Origin: Hydrogenophaga sp.
GTDB taxonomy: Bacteria; Pseudomonadota; Gammaproteobacteria; Burkholderiales; Burkholderiaceae_C
Length of the DNA stretch: 49,786 bases
Assembly (NCBI RefSeq): GCF_011772445.1
Contig: NZ_WVZN01000026.1
Coordinates: forward strand, 240,247 to 290,032
Reading direction: 5' to 3'
Part shown: positions 15,688 through 25,057 of the stretch, one piece after another
Layout of the letters: each line of letters starts with the position of its first letter
Numbering within the stretch: position 1 is the stretch's first letter
Translations under genes and position numbers: made by a program
Notes under the pieces: model-generated
Told to the model about the DNA's origin: nothing
The model's database searches: none
The model's input: only the letters and a program-made list of their open reading frames with translations

Positions 15688-16848
15688 TCAGTCAGTGAAG
15701 GCCGCGCCCATCTTCTGGCGGTACCACTCGTGGAAATGCTGCATGCCGTCTTCCATGGGGCTCTGGTAGGGCCCGACCTCGTTGTCGCCACGGGCCAGCA
15801 GGGCCTTGCGGCCCGCGTCCATGCGCTCGGCGATCTCGTCGTCCTCGATGCAGGTCTCCATATACGCGGCGCGCTGCGCCTCGACGAACTCGCGTTCGAA
15901 GGCGGCGATCTCCTCGGGGTAGTAGAACTCCACCATGTTCAGCGTCTTGTCCACGCTGATCGGGTGCAGTGTGGAGACGGTCAGCACGTGCGGGTACCAC
16001 TCCACCATGATGTGCGGGTAGTAGGTGAGCCAGACCGCGCCGTGCGCGGGCAGCTCGCCCTGGCGGTAGGCCATCAGCACCTCGTGCCAGCGCTGGTAGG
16101 TGGGGCTGCCGGCCTTCTCCAGCAGGTTCTGCGCGCCCACGGTCTGCACCGAGTACTCGGGCCGGAATTCCCAGCGCAGGTCCTCGCAGGTGACGAAGTT
16201 GCCCAGCCCCGGGTGGAAGGGGCCCACGTGGTAGTCCTCGAGGTAGACCTCGATGAAGGTCTTCCAGTTGTAGTTGCACTCGTGCATCTCGACGTGGTCG
16301 AGCACCATGCCCTCGAAGCTGAGGATCTCGCGCGGGCCCATGCCGGCCAGATCGGCGGCGATGTCGCGGCCGTTGTCCTCGAACAGCAGGCCGTTCCACT
16401 CGCGCAACCTGTAGTTGTTGAGGTTCAGGCAGGGGTCCTGCTGGAAGTGCGGCGCGCCCAGCAACTGGCCTGCCGGGCCGCCGCCAGCGGGCGTGTTGGT
16501 GCCGCTGTAGGTCCAGCGGTGCAGGGGGCACACGATGTTGCCGCCCGCGTGGCCGGGGCTGTGGCCTTGCAGGTTGCCGCGGCCCTTGAGCATCACGGCC
16601 TGGCGGTGGCGGCAGACGTTGGAAATCAGTTCGACACCCGAGGGCGTGCGCACCAGCGCGCGGCCCTCGCCCTCCTGCGGCAGGGCGTGGTAGTCGCCGA
16701 TGTTCGGAACCGAAAGAGCGTGCCCCACGTAGCGGGGCCCGCGCTGAAAGATCGTCTCCAGCTCGCGCTGGAACAGCGCCTGGTCGAAGTAGCTCGACAC
16801 CGGGAATTGGCTTTTGGCCTGCTGCAGTTGAAGACTCAAATCAGACAT
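15688..16848 (-). CDS. Rieske non-heme iron oxygenase, alpha subunit
   Basis: This 386-residue protein has a Rieske [2Fe-2S] site of the form C-x-H...C-x2-H (Cys79, His81, Cys107, His110) and a C-terminal catalytic domain with mononuclear iron ligands in the EDYHVGPFHPG block (His207, His212; the third acidic ligand lies further on). It is thus an aromatic-ring-hydroxylating-type terminal oxygenase, also resembling choline or glycine-betaine monooxygenases. No reductase, ferredoxin or beta subunit is encoded beside it, so electrons must come from elsewhere. The substrate is unknown. Confidence 0.88.
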   Translation of the reverse strand: MSDLSLQLQQAKSQFPVSSYFDQALFQRELETIFQRGPRYVGHALSVPNIGDYHALPQEGEGRALVRTPSGVELISNVCRHRQAVMLKGRGNLQGHSPGHAGGNIVCPLHRWTYSGTNTPAGGGPAGQLLGAPHFQQDPCLNLNNYRLREWNGLLFEDNGRDIAADLAGMGPREILSFEGMVLDHVEMHECNYNWKTFIEVYLEDYHVGPFHPGLGNFVTCEDLRWEFRPEYSVQTVGAQNLLEKAGSPTYQRWHEVLMAYRQGELPAHGAVWLTYYPHIMVEWYPHVLTVSTLHPISVDKTLNMVEFYYPEEIAAFEREFVEAQRAAYMETCIEDDEIAERMDAGRKALLARGDNEVGPYQSPMEDGMQHFHEWYRQKMGAAFTD

Positions 16849-16869
16849 GCTTGTCCTGACCTAAAGACT

Positions 16870-16906
16870 CCCCCTATGAAGGGGCAGGGCGGGGTCCGTA
16901 GACCCC
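16870..16906 (-). promoter_or_regulatory. tandem hairpins in the Rieske gene 5' leader
   Basis: Reading the minus strand, GGGGTC-TACG-GACCCC (16906-16891) is followed by CCCC-TTCATA-GGGG (16884-16871), ending 22 nt before the ATG. They lie within a leader of about 155 nt, counted from the TACAAT element at 17009-17004. Function is unknown; they could affect mRNA stability or translation. Confidence 0.4.
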
Positions 16907-17003
16907 TAGCGCTGTGCTCGTCAGACGAATTCGCGCGGGATGGGTGAAGTGGTGCGTCCCTCCGGGCCCGCAGGGCCCGTCGTTGAGGAAAAAAAGAGCG
17001 CGG

Positions 17004-17009
17004 ATTGTA
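17004..17009 (-). promoter_or_regulatory. TACAAT -10 element for the Rieske gene
   Basis: The minus strand reads TACAATCCGCGC at 17009-16998, identical over 12 bases to the sequence before parE (30897-30908). The hexamer is one base from the sigma-70 -10 consensus. No convincing -35 is visible. The gap 16849-17125 otherwise holds an 11-bp direct repeat AAATGCCCCAT (17041-17051, 17057-17067) upstream of xseB. Confidence 0.4.
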
Positions 17010-17125
17010 CCCCCGGGGTGCATCACGCACGGGTCAGCGGAAATGCCCCATCGCTAAAATGCCCCATTTGGCCGGAATGCCCCCGGGGGGTTCCCTTGGC
17101 CGCCGGCATTTCCCTCACGAGGCCC

Positions 17126-17377
17126 ATGACGCCACCGCCCGCCCGTTCGGCCGCCGCCGACACACCGCCCGTGGCCCCCAGCTACGAGGCCGCCCTGCAG
17201 GAACTCGAGCAGCTCGTCGCTCAACTCGACGCCGGCCAGCTGCCCCTGGATCAGTTGCTCTCGCGCTACCGGCGCGGGGCCGAACTGCTGGCCTTCTGCC
17301 GCGAGCGGCTGCAGGCCGTTGAGCAACAGATCCAGGTGTTCGAGGCCGGCCAGAGCAAGCCGTGGAACGACGAATGA
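17126..17377 (+). CDS. xseB: exodeoxyribonuclease VII small subunit
   Basis: This 83-residue protein has the standard XseB fold signature: [55 protein letters not shown], a helical hairpin that binds the large subunit XseA (encoded elsewhere). The nuclease degrades single-stranded DNA bidirectionally in repair. The start at MTPPPARS gives the normal length. Its stop overlaps the ispA start by 4 bp (ATGA), the usual xseB-ispA-dxs operon. Confidence 0.93.
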   Translation: MTPPPARSAAADTPPVAPSYEAALQELEQLVAQLDAGQLPLDQLLSRYRRGAELLAFCRERLQAVEQQIQVFEAGQSKPWNDE

Positions 17378-18276
17378 GCCTGGCACTGCAGGACCAGACC
17401 TTCGTGCAGTGGCGCGCGGCGCAACAGGCCGCGGTGGAGCAGGCCCTCTCGCGCTGGGTGCCCGGCGACGCGCCCGCGGGCCTGGGCGATGCCATGCGCT
17501 ACGCCGTGCTCGACGGCGGCAAGCGCCTGCGTCCCCTGCTGGTGCTGGCCACCTGCGAGGCCGTGGGCGGCCAGGCCGACGCCGCCCTGCGCGCGGCCTG
17601 TTCGGTGGAACTCATCCACGCCTATTCCCTGGTGCACGACGACATGCCCTGCATGGACGACGACGTGCTGCGCCGGGGCAAGCCCACGGTGCACGTGAAA
17701 TTCGGCGAGGCCCAGGCCCTGCTGGCCGGGGACGCCCTGCAGGCCCTGGCCTTCGAGCTGCTGGTGCCCGGCGATGGCAGCCTGGCCGACGCCATGAGCG
17801 CGCGCCTGTGCCGCCTGCTGGCCCTGGCCGCTGGTGCCGACGGCATGGCCGGCGGCCAGGCCGTGGACCTGGCCAGCGTGGGCGTCGCCCTGGACCTGCC
17901 GGCGCTGGAGGCCATGCACCGCCGCAAGACCGGCGCGCTGCTGCAGGCCAGCGTCACCATGGGCGCCGCCACCGGCGTGGTGGCGCGCGACACCCTGGCC
18001 GCGCTCACCGAGTACGGCGCCTGCGTGGGCCTGGCCTTCCAGGTGGTGGACGACATCCTCGACGTCACCGCCGATTCGGCTACCCTGGGCAAGACCGCGG
18101 GCAAGGACGCCGCCGCCGACAAGCCCACCTTCGTGTCGCTCATGGGTCTGGGCCCGGCCCAGGCCTATGCCGACAATGTGCTGGCGCGCGCCCACGCCGC
18201 CCTCGGGCGCAGCGGGCTCGAGCGGCCGGGCACGCTGCATGCCCTGGCCGACTGGGTGGCCCAGCGCGCTTCCTGA
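17374..18276 (+). CDS. ispA: (2E,6E)-farnesyl diphosphate synthase
   Basis: This 300-residue polyprenyl synthase condenses IPP with DMAPP and GPP to make farnesyl diphosphate, precursor of ubiquinone and undecaprenyl carriers. It has the first aspartate-rich motif [10 protein letters not shown] (residues 88-97), the second motif VDDILD near 230, and the conserved GGKRLRP substrate-binding block (48-54). The start overlaps xseB, and dxs begins 33 bp downstream, so the three genes are one operon that pairs the first and later steps of isoprenoid precursor supply. Confidence 0.95.
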   Translation: MSLALQDQTFVQWRAAQQAAVEQALSRWVPGDAPAGLGDAMRYAVLDGGKRLRPLLVLATCEAVGGQADAALRAACSVELIHAYSLVHDDMPCMDDDVLRRGKPTVHVKFGEAQALLAGDALQALAFELLVPGDGSLADAMSARLCRLLALAAGADGMAGGQAVDLASVGVALDLPALEAMHRRKTGALLQASVTMGAATGVVARDTLAALTEYGACVGLAFQVVDDILDVTADSATLGKTAGKDAAADKPTFVSLMGLGPAQAYADNVLARAHAALGRSGLERPGTLHALADWVAQRAS

Positions 18277-18309
18277 TGCGCAAGCACCGTTCGTGAACGA
18301 CGACGCCCC

Positions 18310-20217
18310 ATGACCGTACCGATCACCGCCTTGCTCCACACCATCCAGTCGCCCGCGGACCTGCGCCACCTGGCGCGCCCGCAGCTCAAGCCCCTGGCCG
18401 ACGAACTGCGCCAGTTCCTGCTGAACAGCGTGGCACGCACGGGCGGGCACCTCAGCTCCAACCTGGGCACGGTCGAGCTCACCATCGCGCTGCACTACGT
18501 CTTCAACACGCCCGAGGACCGGCTGGTGTGGGACGTGGGCCACCAGACGTACCCGCACAAGATCCTCACCGGCCGGCGCGACCGCATGGACACGCTGCGC
18601 CAGCTCGGCGGCATCAGCGGATTCCCGCGCCGCGACGAGAGCCCCTTCGACACCTTCGGCACCGCGCACTCGTCCACCAGCATCTCGGCCGCGCTGGGCA
18701 TGGCCATGGCCGCCAGGGCCAAGGGCGAGGACCGCCGCGCCGTGGCCATCATCGGCGACGGCGCCATGACCGCCGGCATGGCCTTCGAGGCCCTGAACAA
18801 CGCCGGCGTGGCCGACGGCAAGCTGCTGGTCATCCTGAACGACAACGACATGTCGATCTCGCCCCCGGTGGGCGCGCTCAACCGCTACCTCGCGCAGCTC
18901 ATGAGCGGGCAGTTCTACGCCGCCGCCAAACACGTGGGCAAGCAGGTGCTCAAGGGCGCGCCGCCGCTGTTCGAGCTGGCCAAGCGCTTCGAGCAGCAGG
19001 CCAAGGGCATGGTGGTGCCCGCCACGCTGTTCGAGAAGTTCGGCTTCAACTACATCGGCCCCATCGACGGCCACGACCTCGATTCGCTCATCCCCACGCT
19101 GGAGAACATCCGCCAGCTCATGGACGCGCACGAGGGCCCGCAGTTCCTGCATGTGGTGACCAGGAAGGGCCAGGGCTACAAGCTCGCCGAGGCCGACCCC
19201 GTGGCCTACCACGGCCCCGGCAAGTTCGACCCCGCCGTGGGCCTGACCAAGCCCGCCACGCCGCCCAAGACCACCTTCACCCAGGTCTTTGGCCAGTGGC
19301 TGTGCGACATGGCCGCGGCCGACCAGCGCCTGGTGGGCATCACGCCGGCCATGCGCGAAGGCTCGGGCATGGTCGAATTCGAGCGCCGCTTCCCCGACCG
19401 CTTCTTCGACGTCGGCATCGCCGAGCAGCACGCGGTGACCTTCGCCGCCGGCCTGGCCTGCGAGGGCATGAAGCCCGTGGTGGCGATCTACTCCACCTTC
19501 CTGCAGCGCGCCTACGACCAGGTCATCCACGACGTGGCGCTGCAGAACCTGCCCGTGGTGTTCGCGCTCGATCGGGCGGGCCTGGTGGGCGCCGACGGCG
19601 CCACGCATGCGGGCGCCTACGACATCGCCTACCTGCGCTGCATTCCCCAGGTGTCCGTGGCCTGCCCGGCCGACGAGGGCGAATGCCGGCAGCTGCTGTC
19701 CACCGCCTTCGCACAGGACCACCCCGTGGCCGTGCGTTACCCGCGCGGCTCGGGCGTTGGCGCGGCCCAGCCGGCTGGATTGGAGGGCTTGCCCTTCGGC
19801 AAGGGCGAGCTGCGCCGCAAGGGGCGCGGCGTCGCCATCCTCGCCTTCGGCACGCTGCTGTACCCCGCCCTGGCGGCGGCCGAGCGCCTGGGCGCGAGCG
19901 TGGCCAACATGCGCTGGGTCAAACCGCTCGACCTCGAGCTGCTGCGCGAACTCGCGCGCACGCACGCGGCCATCGTCACCGTGGAAGAGGGGTGCACCAT
20001 GGGCGGCGCCGGCAGCGCCGTGATGGAAGCCCTGCAGGCCGAAGGCCTGCAACTGCCCGTGCTGGCGCTGGGTCTGCCCGACGACTTCATCGAACATGGC
20101 GATCCCGCGAAGCTGCTGGCCCTGCAGGGCCTGGACGCGGCGGGCATCGAACGCAGCGTGCGCGAGCGCTTCGGCGCGCTCCTGGATGGTGCATCGGGCC
20201 TCAAGGTCGTCGCCTGA
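18310..20217 (+). CDS. dxs: 1-deoxy-D-xylulose-5-phosphate synthase
   Basis: This 635-residue thiamine-diphosphate enzyme joins pyruvate and glyceraldehyde 3-phosphate, the entry and rate-setting step of the MEP pathway. Visible signatures are [33 protein letters not shown], the ThDP/Mg motif [18 protein letters not shown], and the transketolase pyrimidine-binding [12 protein letters not shown] and [21 protein letters not shown]. Length and start are standard. It closes the xseB-ispA-dxs operon. Confidence 0.97.
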   Translation: MTVPITALLHTIQSPADLRHLARPQLKPLADELRQFLLNSVARTGGHLSSNLGTVELTIALHYVFNTPEDRLVWDVGHQTYPHKILTGRRDRMDTLRQLGGISGFPRRDESPFDTFGTAHSSTSISAALGMAMAARAKGEDRRAVAIIGDGAMTAGMAFEALNNAGVADGKLLVILNDNDMSISPPVGALNRYLAQLMSGQFYAAAKHVGKQVLKGAPPLFELAKRFEQQAKGMVVPATLFEKFGFNYIGPIDGHDLDSLIPTLENIRQLMDAHEGPQFLHVVTRKGQGYKLAEADPVAYHGPGKFDPAVGLTKPATPPKTTFTQVFGQWLCDMAAADQRLVGITPAMREGSGMVEFERRFPDRFFDVGIAEQHAVTFAAGLACEGMKPVVAIYSTFLQRAYDQVIHDVALQNLPVVFALDRAGLVGADGATHAGAYDIAYLRCIPQVSVACPADEGECRQLLSTAFAQDHPVAVRYPRGSGVGAAQPAGLEGLPFGKGELRRKGRGVAILAFGTLLYPALAAAERLGASVANMRWVKPLDLELLRELARTHAAIVTVEEGCTMGGAGSAVMEALQAEGLQLPVLALGLPDDFIEHGDPAKLLALQGLDAAGIERSVRERFGALLDGASGLKVVA

Positions 20218-20384
20218 TCCCTGGCGGCCGAGCCTGACGCGAGGCTGAACGCACCCTAGGGCAAGCCCTGGCTTCAAGGGAAAACCCCCGAGGGTGCCCC
20301 CGCACCCGTTCCTAGAATTTCGTGGCCTTCAGGGGCGCCCGCACGCAGTGGCGGGCTGACATAACCACCACGGAGTTGAAACAC

Positions 20385-21464
20385 ATGGACCGTCGCTCTC
20401 TCATCCGGCATGCCGGAATCGCCGGCGTGCTCGCCGCCGGCGTTGCACCCTCGGTGCACGCCCAGGCCGCCATCCGCTGGCGCCTGACCTCCAGCTTCCC
20501 CAAGGCCCTGGACACCATCTACGGTGCTTCCGACGTCTTCGCCGCCGGCGTGAAGGCGATGTCGGGCGGCAAGTTCGAGGTCAGCGTGCATGCGCCGGGC
20601 GAACTGGTGCCCGCGCTGGGGGTCGTTGACGCCGTGCAGGCCGGCACGGTCGAGATGGGCCACACGGCGCCGTATTACTTCTTCGGCAAGGACCCGACCT
20701 TCGCCATGGCCACGGCCATTCCCTTCGGCCTGAACAGCCGCCAGCTCACGGCCTGGATGTACGACGGCAGCGGCCTCAAGCTGTTCCGCGAGTTCTACGA
20801 CCAGTACAACATGGTCAACTTCCCTGGCGGCAACACCGGCGCGCAAATGGGCGGCTGGTACCGCAAGGAGATCAAGACCGCGGCCGACATGAAGGGCCTG
20901 AAGATGCGCATCGGCGGCTTCGCCGGCCAGGTGCTCACGCGCATGGGCGGTGTGCCGCAGAACATCCCCGGTGGCGAGATCTACCAGGCGCTGGAGAAGG
21001 GCACCATCGACGCCACCGAATGGGTGGGCCCGTACGACGACGAGAAGCTCGGCTTCCACAAGGTCGCCAAGAACTACTACTACCCCGGCTGGTGGGAAGG
21101 CGGCGCGCAGCTCGAGTTCTACATCAACAAGGCCGCGTACAACGCCCTGTCGGCCGAGAACAAGGCCATCGTCGAAGCCGCGTCCTCGCACGCCCACACG
21201 GTGATGCAGGCCCGCTACGACGCGCGCAACCCGGCGGCCCTCAAGCGTCTGGTGGCGGGCGGCGCCAAGGTGCTGGCCTTTCCCAAGGCGATCATGGACC
21301 TCGCGTACAAGGAATCCATGGCGCTGTACAGCGACCTGTCGGCCAGCAACCCGAACTGGAAGAAGATCTACGCGGACTATTCCAATTTCCGTCGCGACCA
21401 GAACCTCTGGTTCCGCTTCACCGAGGCGCAGTTCGACCGCTACATGCAATCGGCTAAGCTCTGA
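20385..21464 (+). CDS. dctP: TRAP transporter substrate-binding protein (DctP/TakP-like)
   Basis: This 359-residue periplasmic binding protein begins at MDRRSLIRHAG after a GGAG ribosome-binding site; the RR followed by a hydrophobic run ending in VHAQ suggests Tat export. The mature domain contains GGWYRKEIKTAADMKGLKMRI with the arginine that salt-bridges a carboxylate, and EWVGPYDDEKLGF, which resembles the 2-oxoacid/lactate-binding TakP subgroup. The likely ligand is a monocarboxylic 2-oxo- or hydroxy acid rather than a C4-dicarboxylate, but this is inference. The 167-bp upstream gap (20218-20384) contains TAGAAT at 20313-20318, a weak -10 candidate. Confidence 0.88.
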   Translation: MDRRSLIRHAGIAGVLAAGVAPSVHAQAAIRWRLTSSFPKALDTIYGASDVFAAGVKAMSGGKFEVSVHAPGELVPALGVVDAVQAGTVEMGHTAPYYFFGKDPTFAMATAIPFGLNSRQLTAWMYDGSGLKLFREFYDQYNMVNFPGGNTGAQMGGWYRKEIKTAADMKGLKMRIGGFAGQVLTRMGGVPQNIPGGEIYQALEKGTIDATEWVGPYDDEKLGFHKVAKNYYYPGWWEGGAQLEFYINKAAYNALSAENKAIVEAASSHAHTVMQARYDARNPAALKRLVAGGAKVLAFPKAIMDLAYKESMALYSDLSASNPNWKKIYADYSNFRRDQNLWFRFTEAQFDRYMQSAKL

Positions 21465-21487
21465 GGCCCGCTGGCCTTGAGCCGGCA

Positions 21488-21510
21488 CCCCGCCGCGGCG
21501 GGGTTTTTTT
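21488..21510 (+). terminator. intra-operon rho-independent terminator (dctP | dctQ)
   Basis: A 16-bp perfect palindrome (21488-21503) is followed by seven T. Placed between the binding-protein gene and dctQ, it probably lets dctP be made in excess over the membrane subunits, with partial read-through into dctQM. Confidence 0.85.
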
Positions 21511-21605
21511 CGCGGGCCTTCGTGCCCGTGTCGCGCGGACGACCCGTCCGCGCGACACCCCCCGGCCGGGCAGCGCACGGCCACACCCATACCCATGGGG
21601 TCCAC

Positions 21606-22202
21606 ATGCAAGCTCTACTCTCGATCTCCCGACTCATCGACGCCATCAACGACCGCATCGGCCGCCTCATGATGTGGTTCGTCCTCGCGGCCACCCTCAT
21701 CAGCGCCGTCAACGCCATCATCCGCAAGGTGTTCGGCACCAGTTCCAATGCGTGGCTCGAGGTGCAGTGGTACCTGTTCGCCGCGGTGTTCCTGCTGGGC
21801 GGTGGCTATGCCTTCCTGCGCAATGCGCACGTGCGCATCGACTTCCTGTCGTCGAAGTTCAGCGCGCGCACGCGCAACTGGGTGGACATCGTGGGTGTCG
21901 TGGTGTTCCTGGCGCCTCTGTGCCTGCTGCTCATCATCGAGGGCTGGCCGGTGTTTGCGCGGGCCTGGGCATCGGGCGAGATGTCGTCCAACGCCGGCGG
22001 TCTGATCCGCTGGCCGGTGTACCTGCTCATTCCGTTGGGCTTCGCGATCCTGCTGCTGCAGGGCGTCTCCGAAATCATCAAGCGAGCGGCCTTCCTCTCG
22101 GGACAGGGCCCCGACGTGCTGGCCCACAAGGAGCCTGAAGAGGCCGACTTCCTGGTGCGCGAAATGGCCGACGACCACACCGCTTCCGCGAACAAGGCCT
22201 GA
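21606..22202 (+). CDS. dctQ: TRAP transporter small permease subunit
   Basis: This 198-residue protein has four membrane helices in the DctQ pattern (helix 1 from RLMMWFVLAATLISAVNAIIRKV, then EVQWYLFAAVFLLGGGYAF). The conserved block LRNAHVRIDFLSSKFS follows. The start at MQALLSIS is within a plausible context; upstream in-frame sequence covers the terminator and intergenic DNA. A C-terminal soluble tail of about 35 residues is acidic. It joins DctM to form the sodium-driven transporter. Confidence 0.9.
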   Translation: MQALLSISRLIDAINDRIGRLMMWFVLAATLISAVNAIIRKVFGTSSNAWLEVQWYLFAAVFLLGGGYAFLRNAHVRIDFLSSKFSARTRNWVDIVGVVVFLAPLCLLLIIEGWPVFARAWASGEMSSNAGGLIRWPVYLLIPLGFAILLLQGVSEIIKRAAFLSGQGPDVLAHKEPEEADFLVREMADDHTASANKA

Positions 22203-22213
22203 GCGAGCGCCCC

Positions 22214-24016
22214 ATGATCGAATTCCTCACCAACAACTTCGTGCCGCTGCTGTTCGGCGGTTTGCTCGCCTTCCTGCTGTCGGGCTTCCCCGTGGCCTTT
22301 GCGCTGGCCGCCACCGGACTGTTCTTCGGCTACATCGGCATGGAGATCGGGCTCTTTCCCCCGAACCTGTTCCAGGCCTTGCCGCTGCGCGTGTTCGGCA
22401 TCATGCAGAACGAGACGCTGCTGGCGATCCCGTTCTTCACCTTGATGGGCATCATCCTCGAGCGCAGCCGCATGGCCGAGGCGCTGCTGTCCACCGTGGC
22501 CCAGGTCTTCGGTCCCGTGCGCGGCGGCCTGGCGGTCGCGGTGATCCTGGTGGGCGCCCTGCTCGCGGCCACCACGGGCGTGGTCGCTGCCGCGGTCATC
22601 TCCATGGGCCTGATCTCGCTGCCCATCATGCTGCGCTATGGCTACAACCGCACCATCGCCATGGGCACGATCACCGCCTCGGGCACCTTGGCTCAGGCCA
22701 TTCCGCCCTCGCTGGTGCTGATCGTGCTGGCCGACCAGATGGGCCGTTCGGTGGGCGACATGTACGCCGGCGCGCTCATTCCGGGCCTGATGCTGGTGGG
22801 CCTGTACCTCTTGTTCATCGCCGCGGTGGCCATCGTGCTGCCCCGCTGGGTGCCCGCGCTGCCCAAGGAAGCGCGCATCTACGTGGAGCCCAGCGGCGCC
22901 TCGGGCCATCGATCGCTGCTGGTGCTGCTGGCCATCAGCGCGGTGGCCGGTTGGCTCTGGAGCCAGAACCACGAGGCCATCATCAACCCGCTCATCGAGC
23001 GCCAGATGGCGCCCGGTGGCGACGAGGTGGTCATCATGTCCATCAGCGTGGCCTCGGTGCTCGCGCTGGTGTTGGCGCTGCTCAACCGCCTGTTCCGCCT
23101 GCGCCTGCTCTCGCGCCTGGCCGAGCAGGTCACCTTCGTGCTGATCCCGCCGCTGGTGCTGATCTTCCTGGTGCTCGGCACCATCTTCCTGGGTGTGGCC
23201 ACCCCCACCGAAGGCGGCGCCATGGGCGCGCTCGGCGCGCTGATCATGGCCGCGAGCCGCCGCACGCTGAGCCTCAAGCTGATGCACGAAGCCCTGGAGA
23301 GCACCACCAAACTGTCGATCTTCGTGCTGTTCATCCTGATCGGCTCCACGGTGTTCAGCTTCACCTTCAACGCGGCTGACGGCCATGTCTGGGTCGAGCA
23401 CCTGTTCGACAAACTGCCCGGCGGGCAGATGGGCTTCCTGCTGGTCGTGAACTTCCTCGTGTTCATCCTGGGCTTCTTCATCGACTTCTTCGAGATCGCC
23501 TTCATCGTCGTGCCGCTGCTGGTGCCCGTGGCGCAGAGCCTGGACATCAACCTCATCTGGTTCGGCGTGATCCTGGCGATGAACATGCAGACCTCCTTCC
23601 TCACGCCGCCCTTCGGCTTCGCGCTGTTCTACCTGCGCAGCGTGGCCGCGCGCCAGGACTACACCGACAAGGTCACGGGCAAGCTGATCCCTGCCGTCAC
23701 CACGGCCCAGATCTACAAGGGCTCGATCGCCTTCATCGTGTTGCAGCTCATCATGGTGGCGGTGGTCATGCTCAACCCGGGCATCGTGACAGGCAGCCTG
23801 GGCGCACCCGTGAAGGTGGACAACGAGGCCGTGCAGGACCTGCTGCGCGACATGGCGCCACCGACCGAAGGGGGCGGCTACGGCACCACCGAAGAGGAAG
23901 AAGCGCCGGCCGAAGAGCCGTCGGCCGATGAACTCAAGCCCGAGGCCGAGGGGGCAGCTCCGGCCGAGGTCGATCCGAACAAGGCGCTGGAAGAAGCGCT
24001 CAAACCCAAGAACTGA
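22214..24016 (+). CDS. dctM: TRAP transporter large permease subunit with acidic C-terminal tail
   Basis: This 600-residue protein has about 12-14 hydrophobic segments, with blocks typical of Dct[54 protein letters not shown] and the final [18 protein letters not shown]. DctM is the ion-coupled translocation subunit. It is longer than many DctM proteins because of extra hydrophobic segments in the middle and a tail of about 55 residues rich in Glu, Pro and Ala (from [12 protein letters not shown] to the end), which should be cytoplasmic and disordered. It starts 11 bp after dctQ. Confidence 0.93.
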   Translation: MIEFLTNNFVPLLFGGLLAFLLSGFPVAFALAATGLFFGYIGMEIGLFPPNLFQALPLRVFGIMQNETLLAIPFFTLMGIILERSRMAEALLSTVAQVFGPVRGGLAVAVILVGALLAATTGVVAAAVISMGLISLPIMLRYGYNRTIAMGTITASGTLAQAIPPSLVLIVLADQMGRSVGDMYAGALIPGLMLVGLYLLFIAAVAIVLPRWVPALPKEARIYVEPSGASGHRSLLVLLAISAVAGWLWSQNHEAIINPLIERQMAPGGDEVVIMSISVASVLALVLALLNRLFRLRLLSRLAEQVTFVLIPPLVLIFLVLGTIFLGVATPTEGGAMGALGALIMAASRRTLSLKLMHEALESTTKLSIFVLFILIGSTVFSFTFNAADGHVWVEHLFDKLPGGQMGFLLVVNFLVFILGFFIDFFEIAFIVVPLLVPVAQSLDINLIWFGVILAMNMQTSFLTPPFGFALFYLRSVAARQDYTDKVTGKLIPAVTTAQIYKGSIAFIVLQLIMVAVVMLNPGIVTGSLGAPVKVDNEAVQDLLRDMAPPTEGGGYGTTEEEEAPAEEPSADELKPEAEGAAPAEVDPNKALEEALKPKN

Positions 24017-24029
24017 GACCGACCGCCAC

Positions 24030-24479
24030 ATGCAGATCGACGTCAAGATCCTGGACCCGCGCATGGCCGAGCAACTGCCGGCCTACGCCACGCCGGGCAG
24101 CGCCGGGCTGGACCTGCGCGCCTGCCTCGATGCCCCGCTGCGGCTGGAGCCCAATGCCTGGCAACTGGTGCCCACCGGCCTGGCCATTCACCTGGCCGAC
24201 CCGGGCTATGCCGCGCTGATCCTGCCGCGCTCTGGCCTGGGCCACAAGCACGGCATCGTGCTGGGCAATCTGGTGGGCCTGATCGACAGCGACTACCAGG
24301 GCCAGCTCATGGTGAGCGCCTGGAACCGCAGCGACGTGGCCTTCACCATCGAGCCCATGGAGCGCCTGGCGCAGATGGTCATCGTGCCCGTGGTGCAGGC
24401 GCGCTTCAATGTCGTCGAGGACTTCGCGGCCGAGAGCGCGCGCGGAGCCGGCGGCTACGGTTCCACTGGACGAGGCTGA
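24030..24479 (+). CDS. dut: dUTP diphosphatase
   Basis: This 149-residue trimeric enzyme hydrolyses dUTP to dUMP, keeping uracil out of DNA and supplying thymidylate synthesis. All five motifs are present: [10 protein letters not shown] (1), [10 protein letters not shown] (2), GLIDSDYQG (3), PMERLAQMV (4) and the C-terminal [11 protein letters not shown] (5). The ATG at 24030 gives the standard N-terminus [12 protein letters not shown]. The stop abuts the convergent FKBP gene with no gap. Confidence 0.96.
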   Translation: MQIDVKILDPRMAEQLPAYATPGSAGLDLRACLDAPLRLEPNAWQLVPTGLAIHLADPGYAALILPRSGLGHKHGIVLGNLVGLIDSDYQGQLMVSAWNRSDVAFTIEPMERLAQMVIVPVVQARFNVVEDFAAESARGAGGYGSTGRG

Positions 24480-25043
24480 TCAATGAAGCGTGGGGGGCAC
24501 CGGCGGTGACTGCGCCGGGTCCGTCACGTCGAGCTGGGTGCGGAAGAAGCCCGTGCCCAGCGTGCCGCGACCGATTTCGTCTTCCGTGGCCTCGCGCACC
24601 GCGTGCAGCTTGAGCTTGATGCGGATCGCGATGCCCGCCAGTGGGTGGTTGCCGTCGAGCACGACGTGGTCGGGGTAGATGTCGCTGACGAAGAACAGCC
24701 GGTCGCGGGGCGCAGCCGGGTTGCAGCCGGGCGGCAGACCCTCGAAGCCCATGCCCTCCTCGAGTGCTTCGGGGAAGCGCCCGCGCGGCTCGAGGAACAG
24801 CAACTGGTCGTCGTAGTCGCCGAAGGCGTCGAGCGGCTCCAGGTGCAACTCGAGTGTGTCGCCCGGCACGTGGCCTTGCAGGGCCTCCTCGATCTTGCCG
24901 AGCAGGTCGCTGCCACCGACCAGGAATTCCACGGGCTCGTCGAGCGTGTCGAGCTCGTCGCCCAGCGTGTCCTTCAGGGTCCAGGTCAGCGCCACGACGC
25001 ACTGGGGCGTCACGGCCATGGGGGAAGCGGCATCGGATTTCAT
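24480..25043 (-). CDS. SlyD-like FKBP-type peptidyl-prolyl isomerase
   Basis: This 187-residue protein has the SlyD-type arrangement: an FKBP domain split by an insert-in-flap chaperone domain (TPQCVVALTWTLKDTLGDELD, then DDQLLFLEPRGRFPEALEEGMGFE, then DGNHPLAGIAIRIKLKLHAVREAT). It lacks a His-rich metal-binding tail, so it is closer to the FkpB/SlpA-type short forms. It probably assists prolyl isomerisation in the cytoplasm. I kept the ATG at 25043 because GGGAG lies 10 nt upstream; MAVTPQ at 25019 is the alternative and matches many homologues better. It is divergent from roxA with only 14 bp between the starts. Confidence 0.88.
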   Translation of the reverse strand: MKSDAASPMAVTPQCVVALTWTLKDTLGDELDTLDEPVEFLVGGSDLLGKIEEALQGHVPGDTLELHLEPLDAFGDYDDQLLFLEPRGRFPEALEEGMGFEGLPPGCNPAAPRDRLFFVSDIYPDHVVLDGNHPLAGIAIRIKLKLHAVREATEDEIGRGTLGTGFFRTQLDVTDPAQSPPVPPTLH

Positions 25044-25057
25044 CGGACAATTCTCCC

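Noticed and set aside
16984..16997. A-run near 16990 as a minus-strand terminator
   Set aside because: No stem precedes the T-run on the minus strand, and it lies downstream of the TACAAT element inside the Rieske leader.
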